A stretch of DNA of 64,000 nt, from the NCBI RefSeq assembly GCF_014931715.1, contig NZ_CP063164.1:1922001-1986000 (forward strand), read 5' to 3'. Position numbers and translations under genes: made by a program. A model generated the notes under the pieces. It saw nothing but the letters and a program-made list of their open reading frames with translations, was not told the origin of the DNA and searched no databases. Origin of the DNA: Sulfurovum indicum (lineage in GTDB: Bacteria; Campylobacterota; Campylobacteria; Campylobacterales; Sulfurovaceae). Every line of letters begins with the position of its first letter. Position 1 is the first letter of the stretch. Positions 6,652-15,104 of this stretch are shown here, piece by piece.

Positions 6652-7569
6652 ATGACACCTGAAGCATTTCTCCCTTATCTAAAATGTGTCGGTACCGGTC
6701 CAAAACGTAACCGTGACCTGAGTAAAGAGGAGATGAAGGTCGTCATACGCGCCTTCTTGAAACAGGAAGTCGTACCTGAGCAGATGGCAGCCTTTATTCT
6801 TGGGTGGAGAGTCAAAGGAGAAAGTATCGATGAGTTCGCCGGTGCACTGGAGGTCTTTGATGAATTTATCAAACATGACCCTCTGCCCGGCTCCATCGAA
6901 TTTGGATATCCTTATGACGGCAAAGTCAAAAACCCTTATATTTTTCCTCTTACCGCACAGTATCTACAAAAATTCGATATCCATTTTTCTTTACATGGTG
7001 GGCTTCTTCAACCTGCCAAAGGCGGTATCACCCTCAAAGAGATATGTGATACCATACCTCTGAGCAGCAATATCCATTTCTATGACAGACAAGAGTATTT
7101 TCCTGAACTCTATGAGCTCAGCAGTATCAGAGCCAAACTGGGGCTACGCTCCTCTTTTAATACAATCGAAAAACTACTGGGAATCACCAAAAGTGATACC
7201 GCCATAATCGGCGCCTTTCATAAGCCTTTCATCGAAAAATACATCGCACTCTATAAAGACCGTTACAAAAAACTGGTCATAATAAAAGGAAATGAAGGGA
7301 CTCCGGAGATCTTCAGTAAATGTAGTATCACGATTGTAGAGAATGGGGAGACAGAAGAGATAAAAGTTGACCCAAAGATATATGGTATCGACTATGTAAA
7401 ATCTGTACAGCCCATTACGCTGGAAACATCTTTGAAACAGATAAAAGAGCCAAGTGAATCTTTTTTGGAGTTGGCAAAACTCAATGCTGCTGTAATCCTC
7501 TTTGTAACAGGCAAAGCAGCAACTATAGAAGAGGGTCTTTTAAACCTAAAAGACGCCATAAGAGTCTGA
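6652..7569 (+). CDS. TrpD2/YbiB-like glycosyltransferase family 3 protein
   Basis: The 305-residue product resembles anthranilate phosphoribosyltransferase in its helical N-terminal domain (KRNRDLSKEEM and RVKGESIDEFAG motifs). It lacks the GTGGD phosphoribosyl-diphosphate loop of true TrpD and instead reads FGYPYDGK, as in the YbiB/TrpD2 group, which binds nucleic acid rather than making tryptophan. It begins immediately after nrdB (TAGTGATG; a GTG at 6649 is an alternative start), so it is probably co-translated with nrdB. A DNA- or nucleotide-related role is inference from family and context. Confidence 0.7.
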   Translation: MTPEAFLPYLKCVGTGPKRNRDLSKEEMKVVIRAFLKQEVVPEQMAAFILGWRVKGESIDEFAGALEVFDEFIKHDPLPGSIEFGYPYDGKVKNPYIFPLTAQYLQKFDIHFSLHGGLLQPAKGGITLKEICDTIPLSSNIHFYDRQEYFPELYELSSIRAKLGLRSSFNTIEKLLGITKSDTAIIGAFHKPFIEKYIALYKDRYKKLVIIKGNEGTPEIFSKCSITIVENGETEEIKVDPKIYGIDYVKSVQPITLETSLKQIKEPSESFLELAKLNAAVILFVTGKAATIEEGLLNLKDAIRV

Positions 7570-7677
7570 GAATACGGTATCTCTCATAACCAACCTGCCT
7601 CATAAAACTTAAGCCAAAACCGGAAGAGACAATAACAGCCAAAACAACACAAGCTTTAATGGCTGCAGAGACATGAT

Positions 7678-8793
7678 CTATTTGTTCGCTTCCAGGTCAT
7701 ATATAAAGATACCGGATGGTTTCTTTACCAGGAAGATCTCACGTGCCAGATACCATCGATCAGTATTAATGACACTCAGCTGATTTGTATCATTGACAGA
7801 GACATAAAGAAGCGGATCATACTTGGACCATCTGATATGAAGTACTTTACCGGGGAAATTAAATGTTTTAATGATCTTAAGTGACTTTGTATCGATAATT
7901 TGGATCGTAGGGAAATCCTTTCCCGAGAAGGTAACTGCCAGGTACTTCTTATCCGGACTGAGTGCTGTAAATACTGGAAGTCCCTGCGTCTTTATATTTG
8001 TAATGAACTTGAAGTCCTTGTCATAGACCATCACACTGTTATCGCCTACTGAGGGAATAAAGGTTTTGTCATCACTGAGGGACCAGAAGCCAAAATGCGG
8101 TACCTTAAGTACAGGCTTGTTGTCTTTAGCTGTTACTTTGATCTCCGAATATTGCATCCTGTCAAGGTCAACCACACCAAATGACTTGCTTAGGAAAAAA
8201 CCAACAATATAGGTATTTCCCTTGATCATCGCATCAAAAGGCATCTTCCCTACCTTAAACTCTTTGTAGATCTTGAACTTTGGTATATCTTTTCCTGCAT
8301 TTTCATCTTTCAGTACGGTCACTTTATCATTATCCATCTGTGCAAAAATGATCATATCTTTATAGATCTTGATCCCGACATTCTTGGATCCGGTTACGAT
8401 CTTGTCGATTGGTTTGAGATCACGCGTCAGAATATCGACCGATTTGTCATCATAGTTGGCAACTGCCACATAGTTCTCGCCGATTACAAATCCGATGGCT
8501 GACTTGGAAGTTTTATACTCTGCTTCTACCTTTTCTGTCACCGGGTTAAACTTCACCACGAATCCGTCACGGCTGATAAGATAACCATCCTTACCCTCAA
8601 ACTTAATGATCCCATGGTTCATATTGTGCATATTTTCCATATGCCGGCGGGTCAACCCTTCTTCGATGACTGCTACAGAATCACTTTCACGTTCTACCAC
8701 AAAGATCTTCTCTTTGTCTGTCGGTTTTTCTATCTTTGGTTTTTGGGCAAAGACCAGAACACTTAAAAGCAGTAATGATAATAGTTTTTTCAT
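7678..8793 (-). CDS. nirF: NirF-like haem d1 biosynthesis protein (beta-propeller)
   Basis: The 371-residue product has a signal peptide (about residues 1-16) and then a WD/YVTN-like propeller. The N-terminal IFVVERESDSVAVIE, the following GYLISRDGFVVKF and the VAVANYDDKSVDIL stretch match the NirF pattern, a relative of the NirS d1 domain. NirF acts in the periplasm late in haem d1 assembly, the cofactor of NirS encoded 4 kb away on the same strand. It is a single gene with its own FNR-type promoter. A generic YVTN propeller is the main alternative. Other nir biosynthesis genes are not in the window. Confidence 0.75.
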   Translation of the reverse strand: MKKLLSLLLLSVLVFAQKPKIEKPTDKEKIFVVERESDSVAVIEEGLTRRHMENMHNMNHGIIKFEGKDGYLISRDGFVVKFNPVTEKVEAEYKTSKSAIGFVIGENYVAVANYDDKSVDILTRDLKPIDKIVTGSKNVGIKIYKDMIIFAQMDNDKVTVLKDENAGKDIPKFKIYKEFKVGKMPFDAMIKGNTYIVGFFLSKSFGVVDLDRMQYSEIKVTAKDNKPVLKVPHFGFWSLSDDKTFIPSVGDNSVMVYDKDFKFITNIKTQGLPVFTALSPDKKYLAVTFSGKDFPTIQIIDTKSLKIIKTFNFPGKVLHIRWSKYDPLLYVSVNDTNQLSVINTDRWYLAREIFLVKKPSGIFIYDLEANK

Positions 8794-8824
8794 TCAAATC
8801 CTTTGTGTATAAAAAGTTAAATCT

Positions 8825-8867
8825 ATTGTACTTAAAACTCTATAATAGTTCAGTTGACCTATATCAA
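8825..8867 (-). promoter_or_regulatory. nirF promoter with FNR/DNR-type site
   Basis: TTGACCTATATCAA (8854-8867) is centred 33 bp from TACAAT (8825-8830), 61 bases upstream of the nirF start. The arrangement matches a class II activator site seen at the other denitrification and anaerobic genes here. Confidence 0.65.
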
Positions 8868-8925
8868 CTACTTCATTCTTTTAAGAAATAGGTAATCTGG
8901 AACAACCTGCGACAATACAGAGTCA

Positions 8926-10380
8926 TTAAAACTTTTTCCAAAATATTCTGCTGAAAAGAAGGAATACCGTATAAAATTCAAGCCTTCCCATGATCATTGC
9001 CATAGAGAGAATGATTTTGTCCATATCTGAAAAAAAAGCATAATTGCATGCCGGTCCGGTAAGCGCAAACCCGGGACCTATATTTCCCACTGTCGCCAAA
9101 GCAGTAGATACCGAGGTCATAGCATCAAACCCCCGTGCAAACAAATAGAGTGTTATCAGCATATTTGTAATGATAAAAAGAAAAATAAACCCGGTTGTAG
9201 AACTGATGATCTGTGACGATACTTTTTGCTTATCTATAAAAACATTTACTACTGCATTGGGCTGAAGTGTCCGTTTAAGCTGTAATGAAAGATTTTTAAA
9301 CAGTACGATATAGCGGATCACCTTTACACCACCGGCAGTAGAACCTGCATTCCCGCCAATAAGCATGGCTACAAAAATAACACTAATGGCTATATGTCCC
9401 CATTGTGCATAATCCAGTGTTGCAAAGCCCGTTGTAGTGAGTATTGATGCAATGGTAAAAAATGAGTGTGTTAAAGCATGAAAAGTACTATCATAATCAA
9501 TAAAAATATCTACACTGCCAAGTATCAGTGACAGTACTATAAAAATAGACACGTACCAAAGTACTTCCTCTCTTTTGTATCCATCAATCTTACCTGAAGA
9601 AAAAAGTTTTAAATGCACAAGAAAGTTAATTCCGGAAATAATCATAAAAAATGTTGTGATCCAAATGATTACGTTGGAATCATAGTACCCCAGTGAATCA
9701 TTTTTAGTTGAAAAACCGCCTGTTGAAATGGTAGAGAATGCATGGTTGACAGCATCAAAAAAATTCATACCCGCCAATTTCAATGCGAATGCATCAATTA
9801 AAGTGAACAATATATAAATACCCCATAGTCTTATAGCAGTATCTTTTATTTTTGGAGTTACTTTTTCCATTTTGATTCCAGTTGATTCTGCTTTAAAAAG
9901 TGCCATGGAACCACTGGGGTTGATCAGCGAGAAAAGCCCCACTCCCAATACAATGATCCCCATACCACCCAGCCAATGCATCAGACTTCTTAAATAAAGT
10001 ATCGATTTTGGAAGGGACTCTATGTCAGAAAAGATGGTGGCCCCAGTGGTAGTAAATCCGCTTATCGACTCAAAAAAAGCATCAGGGAAAGAGATATCCG
10101 TATACAACATTAAAGGAACAGCTCCTGCAACACCTAAAAGAATCCAGGTAAAATTGACAGAGAGTATACCTCCCTTGATACTTAGTTTCATTGTATGATT
10201 TTTAAGTAACATAAAAATGACTGTATTAACAGAGAACAGGAGAATATCAAAATAGATAAACGCTCTCATATTTTCCTGATAGTACCATCCTACGACAATG
10301 GCACTAATCAGAAAAAAAGAGAGTGTGATCCCGATAACAGAAACAAACTTAAAAATATTTTTTAAAGTGTGTAGATCCAC
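8926..10380 (-). CDS. trkH: Trk-type potassium uptake transporter, membrane subunit
   Basis: TrkH is the ion-conducting subunit that imports K+. The 484-residue, strongly hydrophobic protein shows four degenerate selectivity-filter loops: SGFTTTGAT, ISTGGFST, LTTTGFAT and VGNIGPGFA, each followed by a membrane helix. Its start overlaps the trkA end by 19 bases, so both subunits are made together. Nothing in the upstream sequence points to regulation by the FNR-type sites. Confidence 0.92.
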   Translation of the reverse strand: MDLHTLKNIFKFVSVIGITLSFFLISAIVVGWYYQENMRAFIYFDILLFSVNTVIFMLLKNHTMKLSIKGGILSVNFTWILLGVAGAVPLMLYTDISFPDAFFESISGFTTTGATIFSDIESLPKSILYLRSLMHWLGGMGIIVLGVGLFSLINPSGSMALFKAESTGIKMEKVTPKIKDTAIRLWGIYILFTLIDAFALKLAGMNFFDAVNHAFSTISTGGFSTKNDSLGYYDSNVIIWITTFFMIISGINFLVHLKLFSSGKIDGYKREEVLWYVSIFIVLSLILGSVDIFIDYDSTFHALTHSFFTIASILTTTGFATLDYAQWGHIAISVIFVAMLIGGNAGSTAGGVKVIRYIVLFKNLSLQLKRTLQPNAVVNVFIDKQKVSSQIISSTTGFIFLFIITNMLITLYLFARGFDAMTSVSTALATVGNIGPGFALTGPACNYAFFSDMDKIILSMAMIMGRLEFYTVFLLFSRIFWKKF

Positions 10381-11687
10381 TGTTCTATCTTTTCTTTGAA
10401 TTCCAGTTCCCCGAATGCAACAATAATGTCATCTTTTAGTAACTGTTCTGTTGTGGAGAGATGATATATTTTCTCTTCTCTTAAAAGAAGTACGATTGCA
10501 TTTCCCAGTTCAGCAACTTTAATAAGCTTCCCTATAAGTTCTGAGTCAGGATAGATTTTTCGCATAAAAAGCACTCCTCTTCCTCCACAAAAATGCCGTT
10601 GTGTCACGATATAGTTTGAAGATATCTTTTCCAAAATGGCATAATGTGCACCCGCCTTGCTGCCCCTGACAACAACAATCCCCATTTTATGCATTAGATG
10701 ATAATAAGCTTTATCATTATTGACTGCTACAACTTTTTGAATCCCATACTCTTTTGCTTCCATACATTTGACAATATTTTTCTCATCATTATGCCCGGCA
10801 GCAATAATCATATCGGCATTTTTAAGCCCCTCCTCTTCAAACAAACGCTGCTCTTCATAGGCTGAATTGATAATGGTCACTTTACCATGTAAAACTTCCG
10901 AAGCTCTTTTGCAGCGATTGATATCTTTTTCGATCATTTTGATCTCCAGATTTTTATCTATTAATGCTTTTGCGATCTTCTGTGCCAAAGTATTGGCACC
11001 GAAGATCGCAATTTTTCGGATAGAAGACGGCATCTTGTCATCCAGTTTGTTTGAGATTGCTTTAATTGTTTCGATATCTCCAAAAAGATAGACAAGATCA
11101 TCTTTGTATATAGGTTCTTCTGTCTCTGGTACAAAAAATGTTTTTCCCCTCTCAATACCCACTATAAATACATTTTCCTGATTAAAGTCACGTACGTTAT
11201 AAAGCAGTTGCGCATCAAGCTGCACCCGAATAGATACAAGCTTGTGTTTTGTCTGATGAAACATTTTTACATTATTAGCCTTGGGAAAAGCAAAAAGAGC
11301 CTTCACTTTATTTGCTGTTGTTATATCCGGGAAAACAGCATAATCAATAGAGAGTTTTTCCAAGACATGACTCTTTAAAAAACCGTCATTTTTAAGCCGT
11401 ATAATCTTCTTTTTTACTTCAACCACATCCTCTACGATCAACGTAGCCAATAAATTTGCCTCGTCTGAATTAGTCACAGCAATAAAAAGATCGACGCATT
11501 CAAGATTTAGATTCTGGTAGATTTGCGGATTTTCTATATCTCCCTGAAGTGTTAAAAGATCAATATGTTCTTCAAGTTTATCAAGTTTTTTGATATCTTT
11601 ATCTATTACAATCACACTATGCTTGTAAGAGAGTGTTTGTGCCAGTGAATAACCAACGGTTCCGGCACCTGCAATCATAATATCCAT
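10362..11687 (-). CDS. trkA: Trk potassium transporter, NAD-binding regulatory subunit
   Basis: The 441-residue cytoplasmic protein has two RCK units, each with a Rossmann NAD-binding fold (MIAGAGTVG near residue 4 and IAIFGANTLAQ in the middle) followed by a TrkA-C domain. It gates TrkH in response to nucleotides. It precedes trkH with a 19-base overlap. Confidence 0.92.
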   Translation of the reverse strand: MDIMIAGAGTVGYSLAQTLSYKHSVIVIDKDIKKLDKLEEHIDLLTLQGDIENPQIYQNLNLECVDLFIAVTNSDEANLLATLIVEDVVEVKKKIIRLKNDGFLKSHVLEKLSIDYAVFPDITTANKVKALFAFPKANNVKMFHQTKHKLVSIRVQLDAQLLYNVRDFNQENVFIVGIERGKTFFVPETEEPIYKDDLVYLFGDIETIKAISNKLDDKMPSSIRKIAIFGANTLAQKIAKALIDKNLEIKMIEKDINRCKRASEVLHGKVTIINSAYEEQRLFEEEGLKNADMIIAAGHNDEKNIVKCMEAKEYGIQKVVAVNNDKAYYHLMHKMGIVVVRGSKAGAHYAILEKISSNYIVTQRHFCGGRGVLFMRKIYPDSELIGKLIKVAELGNAIVLLLREEKIYHLSTTEQLLKDDIIVAFGELEFKEKIEQWIYTL

Positions 11688-11720
11688 CGTATCGTATCCT
11701 TTTCTGCAAAAGGCGTATTT

Positions 11721-12833
11721 TTACAGTTTTAATATAACTTCTTTTATGAGCAATGGCTCTATCAGGCTTTTATCTTCCAACTCTATTGCCTTTGCACACT
11801 CACTTTTTGCCAGTTGCACATAGAGGGATACAGTTATTATATCACCTTTTTCAAGAGGGGGAATAGTATAGTTAAGCACTTTGGTCTCTTTTGTATTTAA
11901 ATTATATACACTTCCTTCTGTTGCTGTAGCCGGAATAATGATCCTCTTGCCACCTCTTTTAAAACTGTAGGCAAAATACCCCTGTCTGTCTTCACTTGGC
12001 TTTTTCATGTAATTTTGCCATATTACCTTACCACTACGTACTATCTCTATCTTTAAAAATTTTGCACGTGCCGGTTGGATAATAAGCGGATGTGCCATTT
12101 TATTGGTCAATGTTATGATCAGCTTGTTATTGTCTGTAGCAATTCCAATGTCTACACCTCTCTTTCTGAATGTAATATCACGAATGCCTAAAAACCGGTG
12201 ACTTACATGCTCACCTCTGGCTCTTTTATCCATCTTCTCTGCACTACCGCTTACTTTAGGCATATGGCACTTGATACACTCTAAACTGTCCTGTTCTTCA
12301 TTCATTGCTCTAAAAATAGTGACATTATTGTCATTTTGCTTATGTGAGTGGCATCCCATACAGACTTTTTTGGCATAGACAGGATTGGAAGAGGAGGAGT
12401 GTTTATCATTTTCATCAGGCTTCTCCAACCTTCCGTAAAGTGTCGGTTTGTAATTTTCTGCCTGTCTCGCTTTGATATTGATATTGAACTTATGTGCCCT
12501 CTTGACATAGGCGATTGTATGACAAAAGTAGCAGGAGACAGCATCGGTATGGGTCTTGTTGCTCTTATCGGGTCTGGCTTTGCCCACGATCAACTCGTTC
12601 ATATTATCTGCCATAGGCATATGACATGTAGCACAACTATACTTTTTTGTACTTACTGCATCTGCGATCTTACGATGCAGAGTATCATTAAAGTACCCCA
12701 TAGAGTGTGCAGAGGTTTGATACTCATCATAAATGTTCTCATGGCACTCTTTACACGAATGGTTATCCGGGTAATCCCCTTTGGGAAATAACTGGCTGTG
12801 AAACAAAAGAAAGAAAAAAAAGAGATATTTCAT
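11721..12833 (-). CDS. Periplasmic pentaheme c-type cytochrome
   Basis: The 370-residue product has an N-terminal signal sequence and five haem c motifs: CKECH (27-31), CATCH (67-71), CYFCH (101-105), CMGCH (158-162) and CIKCH (186-190). The C-terminal 160 residues have no haem and look beta-rich. The haem part resembles the cytochrome c-554/multihaem family. It lies directly downstream of nirS, separated by two hairpins, so it may be a separate transcript or read through from nirS. A role as electron donor or in nitrogen-oxide metabolism is inference from position. Confidence 0.85.
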   Translation of the reverse strand: MKYLFFFFLLFHSQLFPKGDYPDNHSCKECHENIYDEYQTSAHSMGYFNDTLHRKIADAVSTKKYSCATCHMPMADNMNELIVGKARPDKSNKTHTDAVSCYFCHTIAYVKRAHKFNINIKARQAENYKPTLYGRLEKPDENDKHSSSSNPVYAKKVCMGCHSHKQNDNNVTIFRAMNEEQDSLECIKCHMPKVSGSAEKMDKRARGEHVSHRFLGIRDITFRKRGVDIGIATDNNKLIITLTNKMAHPLIIQPARAKFLKIEIVRSGKVIWQNYMKKPSEDRQGYFAYSFKRGGKRIIIPATATEGSVYNLNTKETKVLNYTIPPLEKGDIITVSLYVQLAKSECAKAIELEDKSLIEPLLIKEVILKL

Positions 12834-12868
12834 GATTTAGCTTTTCATGGGTACGTAGACTGTAATTG

Positions 12869-12959
12869 GGTGGGAAATCTATCAAGTTTAAAAGGAGACT
12901 AATCTTTAAAAAGAGAGATTTCCCACCTAATGACAGAGCAACGGGGAAGAGATCCCCGT
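12869..12959. terminator. Two hairpins after nirS
   Basis: Just after the nirS stop, a stem ACGGGGA/TCCCCGT (12941-12959) is followed by a 12-bp perfect stem GGTGGGAAATCT with its complement (12869-12880 and 12916-12927) around a 35-base loop. Neither has a strong U-run, so they are probably partial terminators or 3'-end stabilisers separating nirS from the pentaheme cytochrome gene. Confidence 0.5.
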
Positions 12960-12976
12960 CGTACCTTAAACAAGTG

Positions 12977-14686
12977 TTATGCTCCAGGTATATGTTGTCT
13001 GTGTTCTACAGAGTATGTGAATGTCGGTGTAGTCAAGTTATGAATATACTTGATGAACTCACCTGTCTTCGCATTGTAGACACCGATACGTCCTGTTGTC
13101 CACTCGGAGATGAATGTCCACTTACCGCCATTAGCCGGCTCAGCATGAAGTAGTCTTGGCTGTACAGGTTTTTTGACCTTTGCACCTTTCTTATCAGAGT
13201 ATGTCAACAGTTTCTCTTTGGAGAGTTTGGAGTCAACTTCCTTACCTGCTACTTTTTTATACTGTGTAGCATCCCAAGTCTGAAGTACTTTTCCGCTATG
13301 TGCGTCAATCAGCTTACCTTCTTTCTTACCAACCTCAATAATACGGTCAGTTTCAAGCGTATCTTTGTTGATCAGGTACACTTTATTGTAATTATCAGGT
13401 GTTCCAAGTACACAGTCTGCCCAGAGGTACGGTGTATCTTTACTTGTTCCGATGAAGAGACCACCGCCTGCTGTCGGTACGTTTGCTACTACATCCCAGT
13501 TGTTATCCCAGATAACTGCATTACCAACGTTCATACTCACTGTTGCATGAAGCTGACCATACTTATCGTTATACCATGAAGACCCTTGTCCCGGGTGTGG
13601 CTTACTGCCTGGTCCAGTATAGACTTTCGCTGCCAATGACTTGGTTTTAAAATCAACGATACCCATTACATCAGACCCTTGGGAAGCGATCATATAATAA
13701 CGTCCGATCTCTTTTCCTTCATTCAGGAACGCATCATGAAGTATTTTACCGATATTTGGGATATCTCCTACGATCGGGAAGTCAGGTTTGCTGTAATCTA
13801 CAATATAAACGTGTCCACCGTCTTTGAGTGCGAATGCGAAGTATGGCCCATAAGGTGTATCTGCGATTGAAGCAACACGACTTGGTCCGATATTTCCATC
13901 AGGGTCAATAACTGCAGCTGTCTGATACACTTTCAGCGGTTCTAACGTCAATGCATCACAAAGTACTGCACCACCCGGGTTGTAGTTACCAGCCATTACA
14001 TATTTACCGTCTGGAGAGACCGCAAGTCCTCTTGACTCCTGTCCTACCTGAACACTGGCAATCGCTGGCTGTCCCGGTGCTGCAAGATCAAACATAGTCA
14101 ATCTTCCGGAACGGGAGATAGAGTATGCATAGCGAGGCATACGCTTATTGGTTACTGTTACGTGTACCGCGAATCCTGCTTTGTGACGTGAAAGTACTTT
14201 ACCTGTTGTTCCATCGATGAAGTCAACCAGTGATGCGTCACGCTCTGTTGCAAAGACAATATCCATTACACTCTCAACATCTGTAGGATGAGGGTACTTC
14301 TTAAGAAGTGCTTTACGGTCGGCAAGCTGTTTCCAAGTCTGCTTCACCTCATCAAGATCAAGACGAAGCTCTACAGTGTTCTTCCAGTTCATCAACCAGT
14401 CGACCATACCTGTTGCGTCATCTTTGGAGAACATATGTTTCCAACCCGGCATAGCCGTACCTGGCTTACCGTTCATAATGGTTTCAGCAAGTGAATATGC
14501 CTCTTTTTTCTTCAATGCTTTAGGACGCAAGTCAGATCCGACCCCACCCTGGTGGATAGGTCCGTGACATCCTTGACACTCTTTTTCATACACTTTTGCA
14601 AAGTCCATCTTGGATGAACCCGCCATAGCCATTGTTGCTACCAAACTCGTTGCTGCCGCCAATCCTAAAAGTTTGTTTAGTTTCAT
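12977..14686 (-). CDS. nirS: Cytochrome cd1 nitrite reductase (NO-forming)
   Basis: NirS reduces nitrite to nitric oxide in the periplasm. The 569-residue precursor has a signal peptide ending around AMA (residue 22), a cytochrome c domain with CQGCH at 37-41 and a methionine in GTAMPGW, then an eight-bladed d1 propeller containing RSGRLTMFDL and SRGLAVSPDGKYVMAGNY. The end HRQHIPGA is typical of the family. AAGGAG precedes the start. It stands downstream of norCB and a small membrane protein gene, so the NO made here is consumed by the neighbouring reductase. It lacks an obvious FNR-type site of its own and may depend on the nor promoter. Confidence 0.96.
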   Translation of the reverse strand: MKLNKLLGLAAATSLVATMAMAGSSKMDFAKVYEKECQGCHGPIHQGGVGSDLRPKALKKKEAYSLAETIMNGKPGTAMPGWKHMFSKDDATGMVDWLMNWKNTVELRLDLDEVKQTWKQLADRKALLKKYPHPTDVESVMDIVFATERDASLVDFIDGTTGKVLSRHKAGFAVHVTVTNKRMPRYAYSISRSGRLTMFDLAAPGQPAIASVQVGQESRGLAVSPDGKYVMAGNYNPGGAVLCDALTLEPLKVYQTAAVIDPDGNIGPSRVASIADTPYGPYFAFALKDGGHVYIVDYSKPDFPIVGDIPNIGKILHDAFLNEGKEIGRYYMIASQGSDVMGIVDFKTKSLAAKVYTGPGSKPHPGQGSSWYNDKYGQLHATVSMNVGNAVIWDNNWDVVANVPTAGGGLFIGTSKDTPYLWADCVLGTPDNYNKVYLINKDTLETDRIIEVGKKEGKLIDAHSGKVLQTWDATQYKKVAGKEVDSKLSKEKLLTYSDKKGAKVKKPVQPRLLHAEPANGGKWTFISEWTTGRIGVYNAKTGEFIKYIHNLTTPTFTYSVEHRQHIPGA

Positions 14687-14786
14687 TCTTCACTCCTTTG
14701 TACTAATTCACAACATTTAGCTCTTTTTAAAGCAATTGTGAATAAAATCGCGAGTCTATTATTTTGACAATAACAGACACCTTTGT

Positions 14787-14806
14787 GAGGGCTCTACCCA
14801 GCCCTC
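14787..14806. terminator. Hairpin upstream of nirS
   Basis: A seven-base-pair stem GAGGGCT/AGCCCTC with a six-base loop lies in the 216-base gap between the 49-residue gene and nirS. No U-run follows in either direction. It could be an RNA processing or stabilising element that lets nirS mRNA accumulate independently of the nor part of the transcript. Confidence 0.4.
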
Positions 14807-14902
14807 CTACTACCCTCTTTCCAATTTATACAAATTGTCTTAAAGTGTAGCATCTCTTTCCTTAACAAATTTATATCAATATCATCACTTAAAGTAATGA
14901 TA

Positions 14903-15052
14903 CTATTTGTTAAGCTTTTTCTTTTCCTGGAAATAGATCCAGAACATCGGCAATACAATCACAGTATGTAAAAATATTGTCAATGTCAATGGACCTTGGT
15001 TGAGCCAAGCAAAAAAACTTGGTACGACATCAGTCATTGGTTCAAATAACAT
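14903..15052 (-). CDS. 49-aa single-span membrane protein between norB and nirS
   Basis: The frame reads MLFEPMTDVVPSFFAWLNQG, then a hydrophobic segment of about 20 residues (LTLTIFLHTVIVLPMFWIYF) and a basic end EKKKLNK. AAGGAG stands five bases before the ATG, the best ribosome site in the cluster. It lies 52 bases after the norB stop. I do not recognise a family. Its size and layout recall small accessory subunits of haem-copper oxidases and bd oxidases, so it may associate with NorCB; that is inference. Confidence 0.7.
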   Translation of the reverse strand: MLFEPMTDVVPSFFAWLNQGPLTLTIFLHTVIVLPMFWIYFQEKKKLNK

Positions 15053-15104
15053 TTTATCTCCTTTTTAATGTTTGATACGGGTAAAAAGCCCGTATCTTTT
15101 GACC

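Noticed and set aside
14860-14885. Possible FNR-type site upstream of nirS (TTGATATAAATTTG on the minus strand)
   Set aside because: Only one arm matches the consensus and no -10-like hexamer lies at the 32-bp distance seen at the other sites.
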